Source of the DNA: Scytonema sp. UIC 10036
Lineage (GTDB): Bacteria; Cyanobacteriota; Cyanobacteriia; Cyanobacteriales; Nostocaceae
Length of the DNA stretch: 15,700 nucleotides
Direction: 5' to 3'
Assembly (NCBI RefSeq): GCF_009725235.1
Contig: NZ_WJFC01000269.1
Coordinates: 1-15,700 of the forward strand
Both the position numbers and the translations under genes were made by a program. The notes beneath the pieces were generated by a model, which saw only the letters and a list, made by a program, of their open reading frames with translations, was not told the origin of the DNA and did no database searches. The first letter of the stretch is position 1. Every line of letters starts with the position of its first letter. Shown one piece after another: positions 7,837 to 15,560 of the stretch.

Positions 7837-8982
7837 TTAATTTGCTCTTTCCCATATGCGCTGAATTTCTGTAATCGTTTGGGTATTAGGAGGTGGTAGG
7901 GTTTGTATAGATGGTTGGACTTCAGTACCTGGAATATTTTTACTCCAAGGACTATTAGGCACAGATTTTAAATCAACAGAATTATTTACTGGACGAAAAC
8001 CATGCTGTACAAATACCACTTGCTGTTCTGGTCGTGTGAGAAAATCAAGAAACTTCCTTGCTGCTTTGACTGTTGTTGGATCTATATTTTGACGCACAAT
8101 TGCCGCAGTTGAAACTGTCTCAATGGTTGGGTTGAGATAGTAAATTTGGTAAGGCTTTCCTTGATTGGTACCTGCTTGATCCCAACGAGACAGGGCTATG
8201 CTCTCATATACTGTGGCAACATCAGCATCATTAGCACCTCTAGCAATAAATTCTTGCAACAAAATATCTGTAGAACGTGGTGGTTGATAAACTGATTTTT
8301 TAATTAAACTAAACAGCGATCGCACAGACAAATTGTTTAAGCTAGCACTGTTAAGGACACCACCTAATTTAGATTGTGCCCATAAATTTAATGTTAGCTG
8401 ACCGCTATTAGAACGAGTTGGATCGGTGGTGACAAAATCAAAACTTCCCCAATGACTTGAACCGCCGATTTTTCCCCAATCCCCTGCTTCCATCGCCTTT
8501 TCTAGACGTTCCCAACGGAAACGTCCGTCAGGGAAAAGTACTTTGCCACGTTCTTGCCAAGCAATTCCAACTAACATTGTTTTTGCTATAGGTCGAGGAG
8601 AATCATAAAAAGGTTCCGTGTTATTTGTTGCTTTGTATCTCTCGCTCAATTCTGTGAGAATCACTCCATTAGCAGGAATTAAAATTGTTGGTTGAAAGTC
8701 ATTCTTTTGGTCAATATATTTATTGACCATCTCCTGAGAACCTTGAAAATTTAGTGACAATTTAATGTTGGGATTTTCCTCCTCAAACTTAGCCTCTAGT
8801 TGTTCCAAAGTAGTTTGTAGTTCCGTACCACTAACAACGGTCACTGTTTGCTCTAATCCTGGTAGTGGTGCATAAGTTAAACAGAGTGATACGAAGATAA
8901 TTACGAGAGAAAGAAAAACACGATTTTGCCGTTGATAGTTAGTTTTTTTCTTCTTCATATACTTTGCGTCTTTGAGGTTCAT
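7837..8982 (-). CDS. Stand-alone membrane-anchored substrate-binding protein
   Basis: This 381-residue protein is a periplasmic-binding-protein type 2 domain behind an N-terminal hydrophobic segment (about 22-37) preceded by a basic stretch. The bound compound is unknown. Motifs are VSGTEL (50-55), TDPTRSNSG (186-194), VYES (258-261) and HGFRP (327-331). From about residue 38 it is colinear with the C-terminal half of the protease fusion at 895-2871. The segment after the hydrophobic helix, TYAPLPG, has proline where signal peptidase I would cut, so it is probably an uncleaved anchor; no lipobox is present. No ABC permease or ATPase is nearby, so a transport role is doubtful. It follows the coiled-coil gene by 156 bp and may be the last gene of the VWA operon or have its own promoter. 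The ATG at 8982 is used here; the ATG at 8958 (MKKKK) would also give a good signal-anchor. Neither has a strong ribosome-binding site. Confidence 0.9.
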   Translation of the reverse strand: MNLKDAKYMKKKKTNYQRQNRVFLSLVIIFVSLCLTYAPLPGLEQTVTVVSGTELQTTLEQLEAKFEEENPNIKLSLNFQGSQEMVNKYIDQKNDFQPTILIPANGVILTELSERYKATNNTEPFYDSPRPIAKTMLVGIAWQERGKVLFPDGRFRWERLEKAMEAGDWGKIGGSSHWGSFDFVTTDPTRSNSGQLTLNLWAQSKLGGVLNSASLNNLSVRSLFSLIKKSVYQPPRSTDILLQEFIARGANDADVATVYESIALSRWDQAGTNQGKPYQIYYLNPTIETVSTAAIVRQNIDPTTVKAARKFLDFLTRPEQQVVFVQHGFRPVNNSVDLKSVPNSPWSKNIPGTEVQPSIQTLPPPNTQTITEIQRIWERAN

Positions 8983-9037
8983 TTAATTAAAGAATTTTCG
9001 CTCACTCTAGGAGTCCTAAATGATTTACAAACACCTC

Positions 9038-9082
9038 TTCCTTGTCTTCCTTGTCCTCCTTGTCTTCCTTGTCTCCCTTGTT
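9038..9082. repeat. 9-bp tandem repeat ttccttgtc
   Basis: About five units with consensus ttccttgtc (9038-9046, 9047-9055, ctccttgtc at 9056-9064, 9065-9073 and a degenerate last unit) lie between the coiled-coil gene and the SBP gene. On the coding strand of those genes it reads as a purine-rich gacaaggaa array with a Shine-Dalgarno-like aaggagg, but no start codon is suitably placed after it. Confidence 0.88.
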
Positions 9083-9138
9083 CGGATCTCAAATAGGATT
9101 GCTATATAGGAGTCAATAAACCTTCTTAGCAAACCTAA

Positions 9139-9861
9139 TTACCTACAAACTAGCAACTCAAGGTTTGCTTCAATGTTGCTAAATTCATCAACTAGTGATT
9201 GCAACTCACTAATTTGTGCGGAGTCACTCAAATCAGATGTATGCAATTTAGTTTGCGATCGCTGTAAGCTTCCAGTAGCATCTTGAACTAAGGTAGAAAT
9301 ATTAACAACTTGTGCTAAACGAATATCCTGTCCTTCTTTAGCTAGTTGAATATTGCGACTAAGACTGTTTGCTAGTTGGCTGAGATGTTGCTTTGCTACG
9401 CCTGAACTAGACTTAAGTCGTTGCTCAACTTCTGCTAGTTGTTGTTCCAATTGTTGAACCGAAAGTAGTGAATGATTATCTTGCAAACGCCGTGAGAGAT
9501 GAGCAATTTTTTTGGGAAGTTCAACAGCACGATTACAATTCATTTGCAATGTTGTTAAAAGCTCCAAATGGAAAGTATCAGTTAACATTTTTGTAGCTTC
9601 TAAATGCAGAGCTTTAGCTTTGATTGCTAAGTTATTAGCTGTAACAATAACTCTTTGTAGCTCCCGCTCTAAGTCGGAATTTTCTAATTCTAAGAATTCT
9701 AGTTTGCGAGATTTCAAATAATTAGCACCAAAAATGGTAACTCCAACCGATAGAGGTATGACAATTGCACTTGATAACTGCACAAAACGCACGCCAATAA
9801 AAAGAGTTATTGCTCCAGCCAAAACAGCTACCGGATAATACAATGGATTAACTATTCTCAT
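9139..9861 (-). CDS. Membrane-anchored coiled-coil protein, paralogue B
   Basis: This 240-residue protein of unknown function is a paralogue of the protein at 133-861, similar over the whole length. Hydrophobic stretches at about 8-27 and 30-49 predict a membrane hairpin; residues 52-240 form a long charged helical region. Shared blocks are ELPKKI..LSRR (114-125), SLLS (131-134), SSGVAKQH (152-159), QLANSL.RNI (162-171) and TSDLS (208-212). The start codon lies only 2 bp after the stop codon of the SBP-VWA gene, so the two are almost certainly co-transcribed and probably translationally coupled. The constant association of this protein with an SBP gene in both modules of the window is the best clue to its job: a cytoplasm-facing scaffold or signalling partner of the SBP proteins. 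That role is inferred. Confidence 0.88.
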   Translation of the reverse strand: MRIVNPLYYPVAVLAGAITLFIGVRFVQLSSAIVIPLSVGVTIFGANYLKSRKLEFLELENSDLERELQRVIVTANNLAIKAKALHLEATKMLTDTFHLELLTTLQMNCNRAVELPKKIAHLSRRLQDNHSLLSVQQLEQQLAEVEQRLKSSSGVAKQHLSQLANSLSRNIQLAKEGQDIRLAQVVNISTLVQDATGSLQRSQTKLHTSDLSDSAQISELQSLVDEFSNIEANLELLVCR

Positions 9862-9863
9862 CT

Positions 9864-11579
9864 TTAAAACTCAACTTGTAAATCTGCTATCAACCGAGAA
9901 ATTGTTTCTGGATCGCCTTTGGAATAGTAACCACCATTCAATTCAGCGATTTTCTTGAGTGCATCCGCATCAAATTCACCTTCGTTCCCGTAGCCAACTG
10001 TGAAAAACCCAATTCGTCGATCGCTATTAAAACCACTTTTTTGCAGTTCTTGTGCCAGTTGTTCAAGGGCTATTTGCGAACTTGTATCTTTCCCGTCAGT
10101 TAAAATTAAAACTGCATGAATAGTATTTTGACGGAGATTTTGCTGCAACCAGTTGCGGGCGTTAAGGGCTGCATCATACAATTTTGTGTCACCCCCAGCT
10201 GTGAGTCCACTCAGAAATTGCAAACCACGCTCTTTTCCTTGTGGTGTTCCATCAACCAATACAGGCGGACGAATTTCAGAGTCAAAATCAATCAAAGCAA
10301 TTTGCTCTTTAGGTCCCAAATTGTTGATGTAGTTGTTGAGAGTATTTTGTGCAGCTGGTAACTTTTCACCAGCCATTGACCCAGAAGAATCTACTACCAC
10401 GACTACAAGTGATGCTTTTTTCGCGACTTCTTGCCAAGATTTCAGCATCGCCTCAACAACTTCTGGTTGGGGAGGTCGCAAGGAATCGTACTTGGCTTGG
10501 GGGTTGACTCCAAATTCTTGGGAAAACTTTGTTCCCAAGGAGACTCCTGGTGTACCCGGTCGTAAACCTAAATCTGTAGCAATTTTTTGAGTTTCTGGCG
10601 ATCGCAAATCAGCAATGAACTTTTCCGCCGCCTCCTTTTCATCTGCACTCACCCAAGGTGCATTTGGTAAAATCGCCCGCATATTGGAGGTAAATGTGGC
10701 TTTGGGATAAACTGCTTCAAAGCGCTGCTGACCTGGTTGCAAATGGGAATTTGCTGCAATGACGCTAGATTCATATACGGAAGCCATGCTCGCCCAAAAT
10801 GGACCGTTTTTAACCATTGCTTTGGCTAAAGAATTGGTAGAAACACCATAACGGGTAATCTTGCTTTGGATTTGTTGAATCTGGGGTTGAAATTGTTGGA
10901 CATCAGCCGTTGTCAGTTGTTCGGGACGCTTGAGCGATACACTGACATATTGAGCTACGAGAGTTTGTAATCCAGAATTAGAACGAGTCGGTGCAGTATG
11001 GACGTAGTGAATTGGTTGCGGTGGTGCAGTTGGGTCAATATCACGGTGAGTCTTGGCTGTGACTAAAGCGTTATATAGATCGGGGGTTTTTCTCAGTCCA
11101 TCTGCAACATTCGCTTGCACCATAAACACCATTGGCGAGTAAGCCAACAGTGGTGAATCAACGATTTCCGGAATATATTTTTGTCCTGGGAAAAGCTGAT
11201 TCATGCGGTAAATGAGCTGACTGTGATATATATCCCCATCCACAGAAACAATGCTAGGGAAATCGGGAGCATTAGCTTGCACAGTACCATTTTTCAATTG
11301 AGTCGCTAAAGTCAGCACTTTGGTGACTACATCACCGCTACCGTGCGCTTCGCATTCAATCCGAAATGGTGTACCGTTGTCTAGCTTCGGTTGTGTAGAA
11401 TTATACTTTTGTGCAGCTTTGTTACAAAAATCTCCTAAGGCGCTACCCACCAAAACTTTAACTTTCAAACCCGTAAAGTTATTATCCTCATGACCGCTAG
11501 TGCGAGCGCAAGCCGTTATTAAAAAGATACTATACACTGCTACAAGACCAGCAATTAACCGACGACTTTTGAAAGGCAT
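9864..11579 (-). CDS. Lipoprotein with substrate-binding and von Willebrand factor A domains
   Basis: This is a 571-residue protein. A signal peptide ends in a lipobox (ITAC, lipidated Cys24), so it should be anchored to a membrane and face the periplasm. Residues about 38-365 form a type 2 substrate-binding domain with PTRSNSG (197-203), VYESS (268-272) and LGLRP (337-341), the motifs shared with the other two SBP proteins here. Residues about 390-571 are a VWA domain with a complete metal-ion-dependent adhesion site: DSSGS (D397, S399, S401), T465 and D495. VWA domains with this site usually bind a partner protein through Mg2+. Two cysteines (C52, C76) could form a disulfide. A longer frame begins with TTG at 11591, but the ATG at 11579 has GGAG at 11589-11586, 6 nt upstream, and gives a better signal peptide, so it is chosen. 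The coiled-coil gene follows after 2 bp. Confidence 0.92.
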   Translation of the reverse strand: MPFKSRRLIAGLVAVYSIFLITACARTSGHEDNNFTGLKVKVLVGSALGDFCNKAAQKYNSTQPKLDNGTPFRIECEAHGSGDVVTKVLTLATQLKNGTVQANAPDFPSIVSVDGDIYHSQLIYRMNQLFPGQKYIPEIVDSPLLAYSPMVFMVQANVADGLRKTPDLYNALVTAKTHRDIDPTAPPQPIHYVHTAPTRSNSGLQTLVAQYVSVSLKRPEQLTTADVQQFQPQIQQIQSKITRYGVSTNSLAKAMVKNGPFWASMASVYESSVIAANSHLQPGQQRFEAVYPKATFTSNMRAILPNAPWVSADEKEAAEKFIADLRSPETQKIATDLGLRPGTPGVSLGTKFSQEFGVNPQAKYDSLRPPQPEVVEAMLKSWQEVAKKASLVVVVVDSSGSMAGEKLPAAQNTLNNYINNLGPKEQIALIDFDSEIRPPVLVDGTPQGKERGLQFLSGLTAGGDTKLYDAALNARNWLQQNLRQNTIHAVLILTDGKDTSSQIALEQLAQELQKSGFNSDRRIGFFTVGYGNEGEFDADALKKIAELNGGYYSKGDPETISRLIADLQVEF

Positions 11580-11585
11580 AGATTT

Positions 11586-11589
11586 CTCC
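11586..11589 (-). promoter_or_regulatory. Ribosome-binding site that fixes the SBP-VWA start
   Basis: GGAG on the minus strand is separated by 6 nt from the ATG at 11579. It overlaps the alternative TTG start at 11591 and argues against it. Confidence 0.7.
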
Positions 11590-11731
11590 AATCAAAATTC
11601 AATACTCAATCAGTTCTGTTTCGGTTCAACACAATATATTTCTTACCGTTGACAGAAAATTTATGCTTCTGACAATATTTCTTAACGTTCCTACCAATCC
11701 TACTGTCTGGCGATCGCGACTTTCCAAAACA

Positions 11732-12364
11732 TCATTTTCTGACTGAAGTCACCACATTCCAGATTTTTTGCAAAATATTGCTTGAATTGGAATGTTCCTG
11801 CACTCCTTGTTGTTGATGTTGAGATTCTGCTAACCTTTTTCGGCGAATAATCGCTTGTTCGATATAAGTAATCGCTCCCGGACAGTTTTCTTCTAAACTC
11901 AATAAGATTCTTTCTCCTAATTCTTCTTCGCCCGGATCGACACCAGTTTCTAAAATTGCTTTTAATCGCGGCATGGCAACTTCATCTATGACTCTAATTA
12001 GAGCCTCTAAACAGAATGCAAATTGTTTCTGGCTCAACAGACTATCCTCTAAAGGAAGCTCAACGGTTGCACATATTTCTTTTGCGATCGGGTCATAACC
12101 CCAGCGCACCATTTTGGTATGTAAAGAAAGATTAAGTAATGCTTTGAATAATAAACTTGTATGTAAATCATTAATATTTGTCAGAAGTTGCGGTGCTACA
12201 ATTTGTAAATATTCTCCCCTTTTGCCTAAAATAATTAAAATCAATAAATTCTCAACATTCTCAGTTTGAAATTCAGTGATGATGCGTTGATTCTCCTCAT
12301 CAACTTTGTATTTTAAACTTTGTTGCTCTAGGTAAGTTTTAATTTGCTCTAGCGTCGCTGCCAT
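11732..12364 (-). CDS. YbjN-domain protein
   Basis: The 210-residue protein resembles the YbjN family (type III secretion chaperone-like fold), which is widespread in cyanobacteria and of poorly defined function; Escherichia coli YbjN has been linked to motility and stress regulation. Seen here: an N-terminal helix (TLEQIKTYLEQQ), the strand pattern YKVDEENQRIITEF and LLILIILGKRGEYLQIVAPQ, a long acidic C-terminal helical region, and a Gln/Ser-rich tail. No membrane segment or signal peptide is visible, so it should be cytoplasmic. The first ATG in the frame is at 12376, but the ATG at 12364 has GGAG at 12374-12371 with a 6-nt spacer and is preferred. The SBP-VWA gene starts 152 bp downstream on the same strand; whether they share a transcript is open. 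Confidence 0.75.
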   Translation of the reverse strand: MAATLEQIKTYLEQQSLKYKVDEENQRIITEFQTENVENLLILIILGKRGEYLQIVAPQLLTNINDLHTSLLFKALLNLSLHTKMVRWGYDPIAKEICATVELPLEDSLLSQKQFAFCLEALIRVIDEVAMPRLKAILETGVDPGEEELGERILLSLEENCPGAITYIEQAIIRRKRLAESQHQQQGVQEHSNSSNILQKIWNVVTSVRK

Positions 12365-12370
12365 AAATAA

Positions 12371-12374
12371 CTCC
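12371..12374 (-). promoter_or_regulatory. Ribosome-binding site that fixes the YbjN-like start
   Basis: GGAG on the minus strand lies 6 nt before the ATG at 12364. It is inside codons 1-2 of the longer frame that begins at 12376, which has no comparable site of its own. Confidence 0.7.
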
Positions 12375-12454
12375 ATTGTGATTTACTATTGGCTGACATC
12401 ATATATTCTGGATTGGGTGTTGAGATTTATGCAGAAGGTAAGACTTCCTACCAC

Positions 12455-12483
12455 CTCGTTCCCAGGCTCCGCCTGGGAACGAG
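12455..12483. repeat. Perfect palindromic repeat with 13-bp arms
   Basis: Arms ctcgttcccaggc (12455-12467) and gcctgggaacgag (12471-12483) are perfect inverted copies around tcc. This is the best-preserved member of the ggctccgcc/ggcggagcc family in the window. It lies in the divergent region between the YbjN-like gene and the FAD oxidase. Confidence 0.92.
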
Positions 12484-12581
12484 AGAGGGGGGTCTACTAG
12501 TGACCATTCACAACTTTCAGAAAGGCTGTATCCTAGACTTGGTGACCTTGGCGTCTTGACGGTTACAAAATTTATATAATT

Positions 12582-13934
12582 ATGACAACATCTGTAAAGT
12601 CTTTTGATATTAATGCTCTGCTCACCTCGTTAGAAGGTATTGAAATCATCACCGATATCCATCAAGTAGCAAAATTATCCCAAGACTACCATACCTTTAG
12701 CCCGGTACTTGTACCCATACTAGAGGGGAAAGTAGGCGATCTTGTTGTACGTCCTGCTAACGAAGAAGAGGTCTTAAAAGTAGCAGCAGCTTGCGTTCAA
12801 CATCGCGTCCCCGTAACAGTACGAGGTGCAGGAACGGGAAATTACGGACAATGCGTTCCCCTACATGGTGGCGTCATTCTAGATATGACTCGAATGCACG
12901 AAATACTTTGGATAGAACCGGGAATAGCACGCGTGCAAGCTGGGGTAAAGTTAGCAGCATTAGACAAACAAGCACGAGAAATCGGTTGGGAAATGCGAAT
13001 GGCTCCTTCTACATACCGCACGGCGACAATAGGGGGATTTATTGCAGGGGGTAGTGGGGGAATTGGATCGATTCAGTACGGTTTTTTGGGAGACAGAGGT
13101 AATCTTCAAGCTTTAAGAGTTGTCACTTTAGAAGATAAACCACGGGCGATGGAATTGCGCGGTGATGAGGTGCAAAAGGTTAACCATGCATGGGGAATTA
13201 ATGGTATTATTACTGAGTTGGAAATTCCTTTGGCTCCAGCGTATCCCTGGGTAGAAGTCATTGTTACATTCGATGATTTTATGCAAGCTGCAAGATTTGG
13301 TCAATCTCTGGGTGAGGCAGAAGGGATGATTAAGAAAGAAATTGCTATTTTTGCAGCCCAAATCCCACAATACTTTACTGCTATCAAACAGTATATCCCT
13401 GACGGTACCCATGCAGCTTTGTTAATCGTTGCAGAATCTAGTTTTGAATTACTGCCGGGATTGGTACGGCAATTTGGTGGTAAGATAACATATCAAAAAT
13501 CAGCACAAGACGCAGGAAAGGGTGTCAACTTAGGGGAGTTTACCTGGAATCACACTACATTACACGCTCGCACTGTGGATACTTCCATAACTTATTTGCA
13601 AAGTATCTTCCCTGCAGATAAAAATCTGCAAGTTGTGGAGCATATGTACCATCATTTTGGCGATGAGGTAACCATGCATTTGGAATTTATTCGCCAACAC
13701 GGTCATGTAGTTCCGGGTGCGTTGCAACTTGTACGTTTTACAACAGAGGAACGTCTTAACGAAATTATCCGCTATCACGAAGAGCAAGGAGTTTTTATTG
13801 CCAATCCCCACACGTACATTATCGAAGATGGTGGGAGAAAAGCGATCGACCCAGAACAATTAAAGTTTAAGGCAATGGTCGATCCATACGGGTTGATGAA
13901 TCCCGGTAAGAGCAGAGCATTGATGATAAGATAA
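12582..13934 (+). CDS. FAD-linked oxidase (GlcD/VAO-type)
   Basis: This 450-residue flavoprotein belongs to the PCMH-type FAD-binding superfamily that includes the glycolate oxidase subunit GlcD and D-lactate dehydrogenases. The N-terminal FAD domain has RGAGTGNYGQC (81-91), which contacts the pyrophosphate of FAD, and ATIGGFIAGGSGGIGS (148-163), the second flavin-binding segment. The C-terminus ends with the characteristic DPYGLMNPGK (434-443), as in many GlcD-like enzymes. The middle part would bind the substrate, which cannot be named. No signal peptide or membrane segment is visible. There is no glcE or glcF partner next to it. leuC follows 75 bp downstream on the same strand. The start at 12582 lacks a clear ribosome-binding site, but no better Met exists before the FAD motif. 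Confidence 0.88.
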   Translation: MTTSVKSFDINALLTSLEGIEIITDIHQVAKLSQDYHTFSPVLVPILEGKVGDLVVRPANEEEVLKVAAACVQHRVPVTVRGAGTGNYGQCVPLHGGVILDMTRMHEILWIEPGIARVQAGVKLAALDKQAREIGWEMRMAPSTYRTATIGGFIAGGSGGIGSIQYGFLGDRGNLQALRVVTLEDKPRAMELRGDEVQKVNHAWGINGIITELEIPLAPAYPWVEVIVTFDDFMQAARFGQSLGEAEGMIKKEIAIFAAQIPQYFTAIKQYIPDGTHAALLIVAESSFELLPGLVRQFGGKITYQKSAQDAGKGVNLGEFTWNHTTLHARTVDTSITYLQSIFPADKNLQVVEHMYHHFGDEVTMHLEFIRQHGHVVPGALQLVRFTTEERLNEIIRYHEEQGVFIANPHTYIIEDGGRKAIDPEQLKFKAMVDPYGLMNPGKSRALMIR

Positions 13935-14009
13935 AAATTCTGACTTCTTCGGAAGCTTAATTCTCTCAGTGAAAACTCGATTGTCTCAAAAAATATAGAT
14001 TTTTGGTTT

Positions 14010-15416
14010 ATGAGTAAAGGGACTTTATTTGACAAAGTGTGGGAAGCGCACACAGTGGGTATACTTCCTTCAGGGCATACACAACTCTTTATTGGATTGC
14101 ACTTAATTCATGAAGTGACTAGTCCTCAAGCTTTTGCTATGTTACGGGAACGGGGTTTGAAGCCACTCTTTCCAGAGTTGACTGTTGCTACTGTGGATCA
14201 CATTGTTCCCACAGACAATCAAGCACGTCCGTTTGCCGATAGTTTAGCAGAAGAGATGATGCGATCGCTAGAGCAAAATTGTCAAGAAAATGGTATAAAA
14301 TTTTATAATATTGGTTCTGGAAGTCAGGGTATTGTTCACGTGATTGCTCCAGAGCTAGGCTTAAGTCAACCAGGAATGACCATCGCTTGCGGAGATAGCC
14401 ACACATCAAGTCATGGTGCATTTGGAGCGATCGCATTTGGGATTGGAACCAGCCAGGTACGGGACGTTTTAGCTTCCCAAACCTTAGCCCTCTCAAAGCT
14501 GAAAGTGCGGAAAATTGAAGTCAACGGCACTTTAAAACCCGGTGTCTATGCCAAAGATGTCATTCTCCACATTATCCGAACACTTGGAGTCAAAGGTGGC
14601 GTAGGATATGCTTATGAGTATGCAGGCACGACCTTCGAGCAAATGAATATGGAAGAACGGATGACCGTGTGCAATATGTCCATAGAAGGCGGTGCTCGTT
14701 GCGGTTACGTCAATCCCGACCAAATCACTTACGATTATCTTAAAGATAGAGACTTTGCTCCCAAAGGAGAAAATTGGGAGAAAGCCGTTGCGTGGTGGAA
14801 CTCCATTCGCAGCGATGCAGATGCAGAATACGACGACGTAGTTGTCTTTGATGCAGCTGACATTCCCCCCACTGTCACCTGGGGTATTACACCTGGTCAA
14901 GGCATTGGAGTAAACGAACTCGTACCCACACCCGAAGAACTTCCAGAACAGGAACGGTTCATTGCGGAAGAAGCATACCAATATATGGATCTAATTCCAG
15001 GCGCACCGATCAAAGGTACCAAAGTAGATGTCTGCTTCATTGGAAGTTGTACCAACGGACGCATCAGCGATTTACGAGAAGCGGCTAAAATTGCCAAAGG
15101 TCGTCAAGTAGCACAAGGAGTAAAAGCCTTTGTTGTCCCAGGTTCGGAAAGAGTGAAGCAACACGCTGAAGAAGAAGGACTCGATAAAATCTTTTTAGAA
15201 GCAGGATTTGAGTGGCGCGAACCCGGATGTTCGATGTGCCTTGCCATGAATCCAGACAAGCTGCAGGGAAGGCAGATGAGTGCATCTTCCTCCAATCGCA
15301 ACTTCAAAGGAAGGCAAGGTTCCGCTTCCGGGCGAACTTTGTTGATGAGTCCTGCAATGGTGGCGACAGCAGCCATCAAAGGAGAAGTTTACGACGTGCG
15401 GGAATTGCTGTCTTGA
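14010..15416 (+). CDS. leuC: 3-isopropylmalate dehydratase large subunit
   Basis: LeuC with LeuD forms the [4Fe-4S] enzyme that isomerises 2-isopropylmalate to 3-isopropylmalate in leucine biosynthesis (cytoplasm). The 468 residues match the usual length of about 466. The three cluster cysteines are present: C347 in GSCTNGR, and C407 and C410 in [12 protein letters not shown]. Other family signatures are VDHIVPTDN (62-70), [14 protein letters not shown] (127-140), ARCGYVNPD (229-237), [10 protein letters not shown] (289-298) and the C-terminal [14 protein letters not shown]. Nothing is missing or broken. The FAD oxidase ends 75 bp upstream on the same strand. leuD, often the next gene, is not within the 284 bp that remain in the window; those hold only repeats. 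Confidence 0.97.
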   Translation: MSKGTLFDKVWEAHTVGILPSGHTQLFIGLHLIHEVTSPQAFAMLRERGLKPLFPELTVATVDHIVPTDNQARPFADSLAEEMMRSLEQNCQENGIKFYNIGSGSQGIVHVIAPELGLSQPGMTIACGDSHTSSHGAFGAIAFGIGTSQVRDVLASQTLALSKLKVRKIEVNGTLKPGVYAKDVILHIIRTLGVKGGVGYAYEYAGTTFEQMNMEERMTVCNMSIEGGARCGYVNPDQITYDYLKDRDFAPKGENWEKAVAWWNSIRSDADAEYDDVVVFDAADIPPTVTWGITPGQGIGVNELVPTPEELPEQERFIAEEAYQYMDLIPGAPIKGTKVDVCFIGSCTNGRISDLREAAKIAKGRQVAQGVKAFVVPGSERVKQHAEEEGLDKIFLEAGFEWREPGCSMCLAMNPDKLQGRQMSASSSNRNFKGRQGSASGRTLLMSPAMVATAAIKGEVYDVRELLS

Positions 15417-15420
15417 AAAT

Positions 15421-15440
15421 GGGACTGGGGACTGGGGACT
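15421..15440. repeat. GGGACTG heptamer repeat
   Basis: Almost three copies of gggactg lie head to tail 4 bp after the leuC stop codon. It is another 7-bp tandem repeat of the type common in filamentous cyanobacteria. Confidence 0.85.
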
Positions 15441-15447
15441 CACCTCG

Positions 15448-15556
15448 TTCCCAGGCTCCGCCTGGGAATGCCTAGTTGGGAGGCGGAGCCTCCCGCTCTA
15501 TCCCCCACGCTCTGCAGAGCCTCACACTCTGCGTTCCCAGCCAGAGACTGGCAACG
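15448..15556. repeat. Cluster of palindromic repeats after leuC
   Basis: Four hairpins follow one another: arms ttcccaggc/gcctgggaa around tcc (15448-15468); arms gggaggc/gcctccc around gga (15478-15494); the palindrome gctctgcagagc (15509-15520); and an imperfect hairpin at about 15533-15555 (gttcccagcc...ggcaac). The first two belong to the family seen at 3742, 6711 and 12455. They may protect the leuC transcript end; no adjacent T tract was seen, so no intrinsic terminator is claimed. Confidence 0.85.
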
Positions 15557-15560
15557 AGAA

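Noticed and set aside
11580..11591. TTG start at 11591 for the SBP-VWA gene
   Set aside because: The TTG overlaps the GGAG that is ideally placed for the ATG at 11579; the shorter form also gives a more typical lipoprotein signal peptide.
12556..12580. TTGACG and TATAAT upstream of the FAD oxidase as a promoter
   Set aside because: The spacing is 13 bp, too short for a sigma-70 type promoter, and the TATAAT ends 1 bp before the ATG, so transcription would begin inside the gene.
13944..13955. cttc-ttcg-gaag hairpin between the FAD oxidase and leuC as a terminator
   Set aside because: Although it has the stable UUCG tetraloop, the stem is only 4 bp and no T tract follows.
14532..14981. 149-codon minus-strand frame inside leuC
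   Set aside because: It is antisense to an intact, conserved leuC, is Cys- and Phe-rich with no recognisable domain, and is a shadow frame.
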